NCBI GenBank assembly: GCA_022572355.1
Contig: JACZWC010000002.1
Location: forward strand, 96,049 to 160,048
DNA length: 64,000 nucleotides
Reading direction: 5' to 3'
Origin: Bacteroidota bacterium
GTDB taxonomy: Bacteria > Bacteroidota > Bacteroidia > NORP154
In this document: positions 55,238 to 63,643 of the stretch, piece after piece
How positions within the stretch are numbered: position 1 is the stretch's first letter
Layout: every line of letters begins with the position of its first letter
Position numbers and translations under genes: made by a program
Notes under the pieces: generated by a model
The model's input: only the letters and a program-made list of their open reading frames with translations
What the model was told of the DNA's origin: nothing
The model's database searches: none

Positions 55238-56524
55238 CCGCTTATACACCACCCCACCCTTCATCACAAACGTAACAGCCTGCAGCACTTTAATATCCAC
55301 AAGCGGATCACCACTTACGGCAATCACATCGGCAAAATAACCTGGTTTGATGGACCCGAGAGTCTTGCTCTCTCCGAGGAGGTCGGCAGCAGCAGTTGTA
55401 GCAGATTTAATGGCTGCCATGGCCGGCATTCCCGCCTCTACCATATATTGGAACTCCAATGCGTTTTTTCCGTGTGCATATACACCGGCATCTGTACCAA
55501 AGGCAATCTTAACCCCAGCTTTGTAGGCCTTGGCAAAGGTGGAAGCAATCTTGGGGCCAATCTCCAGGGCCTTGGGTATCACAATTTCCGGGTAATAACC
55601 CTTTATCGATGCTGAATCCGTTACAGATCTGCCGGCACAGAGCGTGGGAACCAGGTAAGTTCCTTTTTCCTTCATCAGCTTCATGGTTGCGGCTGACATC
55701 AACGTACCGTGCTCAATAGACGCTACACCAGCCATAATGGCCCGGCGCATCCCTTCATCTCCATGAGCGTGGGCACATACTTTCATGCCAAAATCTTTGG
55801 CGGTTTCTACAATGGCTCTTATCTCTTCTTCTGTAAACTGCGGATTAGAACTGCTCTTGGCCATACTCAATACGCCGGCTGTTGCTGTGATCTTGATCAG
55901 GTCAGCGCCATTCTTGTAGCGCTGGCGAACGCCTTTTCTGCATTCTGCAACGCCGTTCACCACTCCATCGCTCGGTCCTGGATCTCCCATTAGATCGGCA
56001 CGCCATCCATTGGTGGGATCGGCATGTCCGCCCGTAACTGCCAATGACTTGCCAGCCGAGAACACACGCGGGCCAACGGTTAACCCCTTGTTAATGGCAT
56101 CTCTCAATGAAGTGTTAACACCCGTTCCTCCAAGATCCCGCACGGTAGTAAATCCAGCCATCAGATTGGTCTTCGCAAAAACAGCGGCTTTGAAAGCAAT
56201 ATCAGCAGGGTCTTGCGTAAAACGCTCTAAGTATTGATTCGGATTGGTCTCGCCTTCCAAATGCACATGCATATCAATGAGGCCGGGGAGAACGGTCTTG
56301 TCTTTGAGATCGATGACCTCAATTGTGTCACCTGCTGCCGTGTATCCTTTGGATACGCTTACAATTTTCTCACCCCTGATGACGATGGTCATTTCGGATT
56401 GTGCGGTATTGGCTATCCCGTCGATAAGTTTCCCACAGTAGATGTAAGTGGTTTGGGCACTGGCTTTTCCAATGCCAGCGGCAATTAGTGCTATTAATAG
56501 GATTATGTAGTTGCGTTTTTTCAT
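55235..56524 (-). CDS. Secreted amidohydrolase family protein
   Basis: A protein of 429 residues. The ATG at 56524 is chosen since MKKRNYIILLIALIAAGIGK is a signal peptide. It is an imidazolonepropionase/Xaa-Pro dipeptidase-type amidohydrolase with all metal motifs: VLPGLIDMHVHLEG (HxH), the Lys in DLIKITATAGV, KVCAHAHGDEG, VASIEHGT and IAFGTDAGVYAHG (Asp). It is therefore probably active on an amide, peptide or cyclic amide in the periplasm. The substrate is not known. Its stop codon is formed by the end of cloverleaf repeat copy 3, so an insertion may have set the C-terminus (VVYKR). Confidence 0.9.
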   Translation of the reverse strand: MKKRNYIILLIALIAAGIGKASAQTTYIYCGKLIDGIANTAQSEMTIVIRGEKIVSVSKGYTAAGDTIEVIDLKDKTVLPGLIDMHVHLEGETNPNQYLERFTQDPADIAFKAAVFAKTNLMAGFTTVRDLGGTGVNTSLRDAINKGLTVGPRVFSAGKSLAVTGGHADPTNGWRADLMGDPGPSDGVVNGVAECRKGVRQRYKNGADLIKITATAGVLSMAKSSSNPQFTEEEIRAIVETAKDFGMKVCAHAHGDEGMRRAIMAGVASIEHGTLMSAATMKLMKEKGTYLVPTLCAGRSVTDSASIKGYYPEIVIPKALEIGPKIASTFAKAYKAGVKIAFGTDAGVYAHGKNALEFQYMVEAGMPAMAAIKSATTAAADLLGESKTLGSIKPGYFADVIAVSGDPLVDIKVLQAVTFVMKGGVVYKR

Positions 56525-56581
56525 ATGGTTGTTATTTAATATCTCCCACCGTGATGCCATCACGGCGGACAGGCCGCCTGT

Positions 56582-57343
56582 TTAAGCTTGCATTTCAGAA
56601 TAAGTTCTATAACTGGGCCTCAAAGGCGATTCTATTATAAAGTACTTTCCGGGCTTATCACACTCAATTGTCAACACATCTGATTGATCCACCTTGGCAA
56701 AATCACCTTCTTCCAGGGAGGTTGAATCGCCTCCTGCTCCCAACTTTGATTTTCCCTCCAGTTGAAAGATAGAGTAAACACTCTCGACAGAAGCGTCCAG
56801 TTTATGCGTACCAGCTTCGAAGCTGTATTCTTTGATACTCACCCCTTCGGTCTCCAGGCGCATGGTTCCGCCTTCTCCTGCGTATATTTTGACCTTGTAT
56901 CCTTCCTGCTCCACCATGGCAATATCAGCAGCGGCATAATCGTCATAGGAAGCGGGTTCATACATGGAGTTGGTCAAGTCAGGATCAAGCCATATCTGAA
57001 ACATATGTGCGCCCTTGTTCATCTTTTCTGAATGAGAGATTCCGTTGCCTGCGCGAATGATTTGGGCATCACCTGTGTTCAACGGACTCCATCTATCCTG
57101 CTTGCTGTCGTAATGCTCCAGGTCACCTTTTAAAACGAATGACATGATCTCAAATCCTTGATGAGGATGTTCACCAATAGTACTTCCCACATCGGTCCAT
57201 GCATGAGCCCAATAAACGAGATTTGAATAAGGGCTCATCTTCCCTCCGTCTTGAGGAAAACCGATTGGCTTGTTCTCCATGATTTCTCCGTCATTGAACT
57301 GGCCTTTTCCTTGTTCGGACACAGATGCTTTTATGATCCCCAT
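56582..57343 (-). CDS. Pirin family protein
   Basis: A cytoplasmic bicupin of 253 residues. The pirin metal-binding motifs are present: GEHPHQGFEIMSFVLKG (two His) and GNGISHSEKMNKG (His and Glu), followed by the second cupin domain with KLGAGGDSTSLEEGDFAK. By family knowledge, pirins bind iron and some act as quercetin dioxygenases, but the physiological substrate here is unknown. Its upstream gap (57344-57451) holds an 11-bp tandem repeat with a 22-bp palindrome, which could be an operator. Confidence 0.92.
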   Translation of the reverse strand: MGIIKASVSEQGKGQFNDGEIMENKPIGFPQDGGKMSPYSNLVYWAHAWTDVGSTIGEHPHQGFEIMSFVLKGDLEHYDSKQDRWSPLNTGDAQIIRAGNGISHSEKMNKGAHMFQIWLDPDLTNSMYEPASYDDYAAADIAMVEQEGYKVKIYAGEGGTMRLETEGVSIKEYSFEAGTHKLDASVESVYSIFQLEGKSKLGAGGDSTSLEEGDFAKVDQSDVLTIECDKPGKYFIIESPLRPSYRTYSEMQA

Positions 57344-57391
57344 AAGCTAATCAGTTTAATGTCACTCGATTTACATTTGGCCGAAAAACGA

Positions 57392-57453
57392 TTGTAAGAC
57401 AATTGTCTTACAATTGTCTTACAACCGTCTTACGACCGTCTTACAATTGTTCT
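57392..57453. repeat. 11-bp tandem repeat and 22-bp palindrome upstream of the pirin gene
   Basis: Five head-to-tail units of the type ACAATTGTCTT lie at 57399, 57410, 57421, 57432 and 57443; the third and fourth read ACAACCGTCTT and ACGACCGTCTT. The first unit is the right half of a perfect 22-bp palindrome (57392-57413, half-site TTGTAAGACAA). The period of 11 bases is about one helical turn, as in arrays of regulator sites. The last unit overlaps the stop codon of the hydrolase gene. Confidence 0.85.
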
Positions 57454-59341
57454 ATTTAATCCATATTCCCACCTTAATCGTCGACCCATTTTGCACTCCC
57501 GTATAAACCCTGTGCGTCGCCTTCATAAAATCATCCTCGGTGGCCATAAATATATTTTCTACATATATCTGTGGATTTCTATCTATTATTGGAAACCAGG
57601 TACTCTGCACATGAATCATGATCTTGTGTCCTTTTTGAAAGGTATGCAGCACATCTAACAATTCAAAGGGAACCGCCGTTACTTGGTTGGGCACAAAAGG
57701 CTCAGGATTTTCATCACTATTCCTGTATCTACCTCTGATAGCTTCACTGCGAACCATTTGCTGATAACCTCCGTACTTCTTATCCTTCTTGTGCGGATAT
57801 CCAGGGTGGTCATCGGGATACACATCTATCAACTTTACGATCCAGTCGCAAGCAGATTCTGAAGTGCTCACCATCAATTTTACCTGCATACTTCCCGCAA
57901 ATGTGATGTCTTCCTTCAGCACCTCCGTAGAATATACCAGCACATCTTGCCTGCGGCCAGAAAAACGCTGGTCGTCGGTCATGTATTCGCGGGTCATTCC
58001 CGTTGTAATTTCTGTGGTATAAGGAACTGGTTTTGCAGGATCGCTTACAAATTCATCATAGGTGTCATATCCTGAATTGGGGTTGTAGAATGAGAGTTTT
58101 CCACTTGGTAGCAGATGCAAGGTCTTCTCTTCCAAATCCGCAGGTGGCCATGTCTCAAATTCATGCCATTGATTCAGCCCAGTTTCAAACATATAAGCTT
58201 CAGGAAGTTTAAGCTCCCCCTTTCCCTTCAAATAATAATTGAAAAAGGGAAGCTCAATATTTTCCTGGTAAAATGTGGAAGGTGCAGGATCATCTCCAAA
58301 ATGCACAAAGCCCAAGCTAGAACCATCGCCCCTCGCCCATCCACCATGTCTCCACGGCCCCATTACGATGGTATTGTTGATTCCACTGTTGTTCTCTTCA
58401 ATGGCTTCATAGATGGCTAGCGGGCCATACAGATCTTCTGCATCAAACCAGCCACCGACGGTCATCACTGCAGGCTTCACATTTTTTAAGTGAGGAATGA
58501 TGTTCATGTCCTGCCAGAATGAATCGTAATTCGGATGTTTGACAGACTCATTCCAAAATGGGATTGAGTCGTGATAAAACTTGTTGACATTTTTTAGCGG
58601 GCCCAACTCTTCCAGAAAGAATTGGTATCCATCAGGTGTTCCATGATTGAACCGGTTTCCCCACTCTTTGGTGAGTTCAGGCCTTTCTCTACCAAAGGCG
58701 TAGAAGAAATTAAAGCAATGGGGCAAAAAGAAGGCGCCATTGTGATGAAAATCGTCCCACCACCAGTCCGCGATAGGAGCTTGCGGAGAAACAGCCACCA
58801 GTGCAGGATGGGCATCGATCACAGCAGCGGCGGCATAAAACCCCGGATAGGAAATACCCCACATGCCAACCTTGCCATTGTTGTTTTTTACTTTCTTGAG
58901 CAGCCATTCAACAGTGTCGTAGGTATCCGAACTCTCATCGATGTCCTTTTTCTCTTTCTTGACATCGACGTGCTTTCGCATGTTCACGTAGTCACCCTCT
59001 GACATGAAGCGCCCCCGAACATCCTGGTAAACAAAAATGAACTTCTCTTTCGCAAATAACATGGAAGGGCCAATTCTGGCACGAAATTGATCCTCTCCAT
59101 AAGGTTTTAGTGAATACGGAGTTCTGTAAAGCATCATAGGATATTTCTCTGACTTGTCTTTTGGAGAGTAAACGGCGGTGAAGAGCTTTGCACCATCTCT
59201 CATTACAATCTCATACTCCTTCTTGTCGTAATTCTCCGCAATCCATGTGGAATCCTTTGTCTTTTGCCCATCTGCACGTGCCTCATAACCACCCACAAAA
59301 ACAACCACAAGCAACAGAAATACCCTTCCCAATTTTCTCAT
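57452..59341 (-). CDS. CocE/NonD (S15) family hydrolase
   Basis: A secreted alpha/beta hydrolase of 629 residues. The ATG at 59341 is chosen over a TTG three codons earlier; a signal peptide follows (about 1-24). The catalytic serine is in VGMWGISYPGFYAAA (GxSYxG), the acid in TVGGWFDAEDLYGPL and the histidine in GPWRHGGWARGDG. The C-terminal jelly roll (about 430-629) is as in X-Pro dipeptidyl-peptidases and glutaryl-7-ACA acylases. It probably cleaves an acyl or peptide substrate in the periplasm or outside the cell. It diverges from moeA with a spacer of only 50 bases. Confidence 0.92.
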   Translation of the reverse strand: MRKLGRVFLLLVVVFVGGYEARADGQKTKDSTWIAENYDKKEYEIVMRDGAKLFTAVYSPKDKSEKYPMMLYRTPYSLKPYGEDQFRARIGPSMLFAKEKFIFVYQDVRGRFMSEGDYVNMRKHVDVKKEKKDIDESSDTYDTVEWLLKKVKNNNGKVGMWGISYPGFYAAAAVIDAHPALVAVSPQAPIADWWWDDFHHNGAFFLPHCFNFFYAFGRERPELTKEWGNRFNHGTPDGYQFFLEELGPLKNVNKFYHDSIPFWNESVKHPNYDSFWQDMNIIPHLKNVKPAVMTVGGWFDAEDLYGPLAIYEAIEENNSGINNTIVMGPWRHGGWARGDGSSLGFVHFGDDPAPSTFYQENIELPFFNYYLKGKGELKLPEAYMFETGLNQWHEFETWPPADLEEKTLHLLPSGKLSFYNPNSGYDTYDEFVSDPAKPVPYTTEITTGMTREYMTDDQRFSGRRQDVLVYSTEVLKEDITFAGSMQVKLMVSTSESACDWIVKLIDVYPDDHPGYPHKKDKKYGGYQQMVRSEAIRGRYRNSDENPEPFVPNQVTAVPFELLDVLHTFQKGHKIMIHVQSTWFPIIDRNPQIYVENIFMATEDDFMKATHRVYTGVQNGSTIKVGIWIK

Positions 59342-59391
59342 TCCTCTCAATTTTCTAATTTTAGATTTTCACGTTCAAATCTACACAGAGT

Positions 59392-60579
59392 ATGCTCAAT
59401 TACAAAGAGGCCAAAGACCTGCTGTTTCAGCACGTTTCGAAAACCGCTACCGAGACAATTCAACTATGCCATGCTGAGGGAAGAATTACTGCAGAAGATA
59501 TCCGCTCTCCTGTTGCGCATCCCCTTTTTGATCAATCTGCCGTAGATGGCTATGCTTTTAAGCTGAACAATGACCATAACTATGACAATGACTGGCTGTC
59601 GGTTAGTGGTGAGGTTAAAGCTGGGGATATGAGTGATGGGCAAATTGAAGATGGATCGGCAGTAAGGATATTTACTGGCGCCAGAATACCGGATGAACTG
59701 GACACAGTGATTATGCAAGAGGATGTGACAGTCAATGGCGATTCTATTTCCTTAAATAAGGAGGTTAAATTGGGACAGCACGTAAGAAAAGCAGCAGAAC
59801 AGATAAAGGAGGGCGAGCTCGCTATTAAAAAAGGAAGTCATATTAATCCTGCTACAATTGGATTTCTGGCTTCACTGGGGATAAAGGAGATAACAGTTGC
59901 CAAAACACCCGCAGTTCATATCATTGTGACAGGTAACGAATTTGCCAGCGATGCAGCCGGGCTTGCTTCAGGAAAGATATTCGAATCCAATGGAGAGATG
60001 TTGGCAGCAGCTTTAAAGAAGATGTCAATCAATGCTTCCTTTGAAGAGTGTGCCGACGATCTCAAATTGCTCCAGGAAAAAATTGCGGAAGCCAATGATC
60101 AATCTGATGTGCTCATCATATCAGGAGGCGTTTCCGTTGGAGATTACGACTTCACAGTTCCCGCATTGGAGGCAAATGGCTATGAAACGGTCTTTCACAA
60201 GGTGAAGCAAAAACCTGGAAAGCCACTTCTGTTCAGTAAAAAAGAAGACAAGGCAGCCTTTGGACTGCCGGGAAATCCCCGTGCCGTTATGATATGTTTT
60301 TATCAATATGTACTTCCCTACCTCAATGCCATGGCCGGAAAGTCAAGTTACCAGTTAACTGAAGCGGTATTTGCTTCCGCCAATAATTATAAAAAGAAAG
60401 ATGACGACAGAACACATTTCCTGGCGGGAAAGATCAATGGTAATGAAGTAGAGTTATTGGAAATTCAGGGCTCACACATGATGATGTCGCTTGCTGCCGC
60501 GGATTGCCTGGCAGTAAACCCAGAAGACACGCTGGAAATTAAAAAGGGGGATCTGGTTAATGTCGTACTATTACCCTAA
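59392..60579 (+). CDS. moeA: Molybdopterin molybdotransferase MoeA
   Basis: A protein of 395 residues, the usual length. By family knowledge MoeA inserts molybdate into adenylylated molybdopterin to give molybdenum cofactor in the cytoplasm. Motifs seen: HPLFDQSAVDGYAFK (family DGYA), RIFTGARIPDELDTVIMQED, FESNGEMLAAALKKM, the molybdopterin-binding block ISGGVSVGDYDF and FGLPGNPRAVMICFY. The last part is the C-terminal MoeA domain (VELLEIQGSHMMMSLAAADC). It is the first gene of a moco cluster on the plus strand; the next gene starts 11 bases later. Confidence 0.95.
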   Translation: MLNYKEAKDLLFQHVSKTATETIQLCHAEGRITAEDIRSPVAHPLFDQSAVDGYAFKLNNDHNYDNDWLSVSGEVKAGDMSDGQIEDGSAVRIFTGARIPDELDTVIMQEDVTVNGDSISLNKEVKLGQHVRKAAEQIKEGELAIKKGSHINPATIGFLASLGIKEITVAKTPAVHIIVTGNEFASDAAGLASGKIFESNGEMLAAALKKMSINASFEECADDLKLLQEKIAEANDQSDVLIISGGVSVGDYDFTVPALEANGYETVFHKVKQKPGKPLLFSKKEDKAAFGLPGNPRAVMICFYQYVLPYLNAMAGKSSYQLTEAVFASANNYKKKDDDRTHFLAGKINGNEVELLEIQGSHMMMSLAAADCLAVNPEDTLEIKKGDLVNVVLLP

Positions 60580-60590
60580 CAAATAAATAA

Positions 60591-61907
60591 ATGACAGAAG
60601 AAGAGCTGGAAAAGGAAGAGAATTTAACACCGGATTGGTTAAAGCAAGTTCAAAACATGAGCTGGGAACCAGAAATATTGATTTCCGGAGGTTCTATTAT
60701 TTTCCTTTTTACGATGACCGACGATTTTGGGAATTTAGGAAAATTGAATAATCACGTTGGAGGATTTCTATCTCCAATCATAATATTTCAATCATTTATT
60801 GCCATCAATATTATCAAAATCGCTTTCTCCATTCATTTGATCCTCAGAGGTGTTTGGACAGGATTAATCGGTTTGAGTTTTGCGTACCCCAAGGGAATAA
60901 ACGAAGAAAAACTAAAATTCAGGGGCAGGTTTCTAAGAGACCTAAAGAAGGCTCCAAAACCATCCGTTGCAATACTGAAACTTGAAAAAATATGCAGCAT
61001 GATCTTCTCCTTCACATTCATGTTTGCGACAATGTTTGTGGGAATTACTCTGTTATTTATCCTTGGTATCGAGTTATTCGGTGTTTTTGGTATTGATATT
61101 CGAGGGAGTTTCGAAAATTGGAGATCCTATAAACTGGGAATTATGTTGTTAGCGTTCCTAGGATTGATAGAGCTCTTTACGGGTTTTTTAAAGAAAACTA
61201 AATACATTTCCAATATATACTACCCGATATATAAAGTCTTCAATATTATTACACTGGGCTTTCTCTACAGGAATACATATTACTTAATCGCATCTAACAT
61301 TAACAAAGCTCTAATCGCATCGTTTTTTATAGTGATTTCATTCTTTGGTTATCAGATGGCGAAAGGCAATATGATGGAAGTTTTTCCATACGAAGGAGGA
61401 CACCAAAGCTTTTTTGACAAACGACTTTACAAGTTAAACCCGCGCTTTGGTAAACACTATATGAAGCTTAACAATTACGATAATTTGAGAGTAGAAGGTG
61501 CTTTAGTAGCTGGTGCATTCGGGGTAAATTTTAGCATTAATTCTGATGTGATCCGCAAGGGGCCTTTGAAGTTATTCATTGCTTACGATCAAAAATTGGA
61601 TGCATATATAGATCCAAATTGCGAGTCTGATGATTTACACAAACCAGTGCCTACTTCCGAATCAAGAAATCGGATAGCAGATCAGCACCTGAATTGTATC
61701 ACATCGCTCTTTAGAATTTCAATTGACGATATAATATACGATGACATTCAATGGCAGTACACACTCCATCCAAGTACCGGACAAGAAGGTATTGTTTGTT
61801 ATTTGACGCTGCAGGATTTCCAACAAGGACTCCATCAACTCCATATTGAAGTACGAACGAGCAAAGACAATTTTGGTAAAAGCAGCACCTCATTTTGGAT
61901 TGAATGA
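60591..61907 (+). CDS. Hypothetical multi-pass membrane protein within the moco cluster
   Basis: A protein of 438 residues with about six hydrophobic segments (roughly 33-52, 60-85, 130-165, 180-200, 215-235 and 240-258; for example MIFSFTFMFATMFVGITLLF), followed by a soluble C-terminal part of about 170 residues with charged beta-rich sequence (IDDIIYDDIQWQYTLHPSTG). No family is recognised and there is no signal peptide. It is inserted between moeA (11 bases) and mobA (4 bases) on the same strand, so it is probably co-transcribed with the cofactor genes. Whether it takes part in molybdate handling is unknown. Confidence 0.7.
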   Translation: MTEEELEKEENLTPDWLKQVQNMSWEPEILISGGSIIFLFTMTDDFGNLGKLNNHVGGFLSPIIIFQSFIAINIIKIAFSIHLILRGVWTGLIGLSFAYPKGINEEKLKFRGRFLRDLKKAPKPSVAILKLEKICSMIFSFTFMFATMFVGITLLFILGIELFGVFGIDIRGSFENWRSYKLGIMLLAFLGLIELFTGFLKKTKYISNIYYPIYKVFNIITLGFLYRNTYYLIASNINKALIASFFIVISFFGYQMAKGNMMEVFPYEGGHQSFFDKRLYKLNPRFGKHYMKLNNYDNLRVEGALVAGAFGVNFSINSDVIRKGPLKLFIAYDQKLDAYIDPNCESDDLHKPVPTSESRNRIADQHLNCITSLFRISIDDIIYDDIQWQYTLHPSTGQEGIVCYLTLQDFQQGLHQLHIEVRTSKDNFGKSSTSFWIE

Positions 61908-61911
61908 ATCA

Positions 61912-62502
61912 ATGTCAGATTTGACAATAATCATACTTGCTGGAGGCAAAAGCAGTCGTTTTGGCAGGGATAAGGCCTTTGTCAACTTTAACGGCAAACC
62001 ACTCATTCACAACGCTATCGAACTGGGTAAATCAATCACGGAGAACATCATTATCATCGCCAATCGAGATGGCTATGACGACCTTGGATTTCCTGTTTTC
62101 CCGGATATATATAAAGATAAAGGCCCCATTGGTGGAGTACACAGCGGGTTGGTAAATTCCAACTCAGAATTCAACTTTATCCTCGCTGCAGACATGCCCC
62201 ATGTAACTTTACCGTTGATAAAATATACTATCGATAAAGCAACTATTAACTCAAACAGCGTCATACCTATAGCAAACGGACATCCCGAACCATTGTGCGG
62301 GGTCTATTTGAAGAAGGCAATCACTACAATTGAAAAATGTATTAAAGAAGAAAAATACAAAATGATGGACGTGCTAAAAGAACTGAATTCAGAATATATC
62401 GATATAAATACTGATTCAAAATTTTATTCGCCATACTTGTTTTCTAATATTAATACAGTAGAAGATCTGAAGAATGCCAATCGTTTAATGAATGAAGATT
62501 GA
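61912..62502 (+). CDS. mobA: Molybdenum cofactor guanylyltransferase MobA
   Basis: A protein of 196 residues. The start MSDLTIIILAGGKSSRFGRD at 61912 places the nucleotide-binding motif (LAGGKSSRFGRDKA) directly at the N-terminus as in the family. Further motifs are KPLIHNAIELG, GPIGGVHSGL and LAADMPHVT. By family knowledge it joins GMP to the molybdopterin cofactor for enzymes of the DMSO-reductase family. It overlaps the moaD gene by 11 bases, so translation is coupled. Confidence 0.92.
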   Translation: MSDLTIIILAGGKSSRFGRDKAFVNFNGKPLIHNAIELGKSITENIIIIANRDGYDDLGFPVFPDIYKDKGPIGGVHSGLVNSNSEFNFILAADMPHVTLPLIKYTIDKATINSNSVIPIANGHPEPLCGVYLKKAITTIEKCIKEEKYKMMDVLKELNSEYIDINTDSKFYSPYLFSNINTVEDLKNANRLMNED

Positions 62503-62725
62503 TGTATTACTTTTTGGACAAATCAGCGAAATAGTTGGAGAGCAAACCATAGTTATGGAAAACATAGATAACAAAGAGGAACTGATAAAGACCATGGTTG
62601 CGACATATCCGGCACTTAGTAAACTGAATTTTAAAATTGCAATAAACTGTGAATTAACTGAATCTAATCTCAAATTAAATGATGGAGACCAAGTAGCGCT
62701 CCTACCTCCCTTTGCGGGGGGATAA
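62492..62725 (+). CDS. moaD: Molybdopterin synthase sulphur carrier subunit MoaD
   Basis: A small beta-grasp protein of 77 residues, ending in the essential double glycine (VALLPPFAGG). By family knowledge the C-terminal Gly is adenylylated and then carries the thiocarboxylate sulphur that MoaE transfers to precursor Z. The N-terminus MKIDVLLFGQISEIVGEQ is typical. It starts within the end of mobA. Confidence 0.92.
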   Translation: MKIDVLLFGQISEIVGEQTIVMENIDNKEELIKTMVATYPALSKLNFKIAINCELTESNLKLNDGDQVALLPPFAGG

Positions 62726-62735
62726 TCCTAATCCT

Positions 62736-63023
62736 ATGGAAAAATTTAATCCACAAGAATTAGAAGACCATCAAGTTGAGCATTCTACCGGTACTGACAT
62801 ACCTGCCTGTGTAATACTATTCGACGACGAATGGCATACCTTTGAGCAGGTTACCGAGCAGATCATTTTTGCCATAAAATGTAATCCTGAGCAGGCTGAA
62901 CGCCTCACATGGACCGTGCATTCGAGAGGAAAGGCACTGGTTTATCAGGGAGATATGGGCGAATGTCTGAAGGTGAGTGAAATTTTGGAAGAAATTGATC
63001 TCGGTACGAGGGTAGAATACTAA
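62736..63023 (+). CDS. clpS: ClpS-like adaptor protein
   Basis: A protein of 95 residues of the ClpS type. The start at 62736 (MEKFNPQELEDHQVEH) is preferred; a TTG at 62712 inside moaD is possible. The ClpS core runs from about residue 26 to 90: CVILFDDEWHTFEQVTEQII, then ERLTWTVHSRGKALVYQGDM. By family knowledge ClpS delivers N-degron substrates to ClpAP. It lies between moaD and moaE, so its link to the cofactor genes is unexpected; it may simply share a transcript. The DDEW in place of the usual NDD.T is a variation seen in some Bacteroidota. Confidence 0.85.
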   Translation: MEKFNPQELEDHQVEHSTGTDIPACVILFDDEWHTFEQVTEQIIFAIKCNPEQAERLTWTVHSRGKALVYQGDMGECLKVSEILEEIDLGTRVEY

Positions 63024-63026
63024 ACT

Positions 63027-63482
63027 ATGACAGAAAATACTGCAAGGAAAAAGCCGAAGAAGGTTTTTCTCGAAGGCGCTATTAGCCCCCAATTTATAGC
63101 AGATTCCATTTCCAAACACAGCAGCAAGACCGATATTGGTGCACATAATATTTTTATGGGCCAGGTTCGGGCAGATGTAATTGAAGGCAAAGAAGTCACA
63201 GCAATTGACTACACGGCGTACCAGGAAATGGCCGAAAGAGAGTTCCATGAAATACGCGAATCAGCCTTTGCGCAATTCGATCTCAGCTGCATGCACATAT
63301 ACCACAGCCTGGGCATAGTAAAGACAGGCGAAATCTCACTATTCATTTTCGTATCATCGAAACACAGGGATGAAAGCTACAAAGCATCCCGATTTCTCCT
63401 GGAGGAGATCAAAGTAAAAGTTCCCATTTTTGGTAAGGAAATTTTTACAGACGCCACTCACGATTGGAAGGAAAACAAGTAG
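63027..63482 (+). CDS. moaE: Molybdopterin synthase catalytic subunit MoaE
   Basis: A protein of 151 residues, as usual. Motifs seen: HNIFMGQVRADVIEGKEVTA (family F.G.VR......V), IDYTAYQEMAEREFHEI, the block IYHSLGIVKTGEISLFIFVS, then SKHRDESYKASRFLLEEIK and the active-site Lys region KVKVPIFGKEIF. With MoaD it makes molybdopterin from the cyclic pyranopterin precursor. It follows clpS by 3 bases. Confidence 0.93.
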   Translation: MTENTARKKPKKVFLEGAISPQFIADSISKHSSKTDIGAHNIFMGQVRADVIEGKEVTAIDYTAYQEMAEREFHEIRESAFAQFDLSCMHIYHSLGIVKTGEISLFIFVSSKHRDESYKASRFLLEEIKVKVPIFGKEIFTDATHDWKENK

Positions 63483-63601
63483 ACTAAGCTTTCAATAAGT
63501 CCACTGTGTCTGTTTTCCTTAATCTGCGAATAACGAATAGTACGGATTTGCGAATGAGCACGCTAAAGTCATTGCCTATCGTATAAGATCATTCACACTT
63601 A

Positions 63602-63638
63602 TTCGTAATTCGTACATTCGTAAAATTTGTAATTCGTA
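63602..63638. repeat. TTCGTA repeats upstream of moaC
   Basis: TTCGTA occurs four times (63602, 63609, 63617 and 63633) in the 160-base gap before the moaC start. Related GCGAAT words stand upstream (about 63526-63556). They could be regulator sites or a chance low-complexity stretch. Confidence 0.4.
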
Positions 63639-63643
63639 CACCT

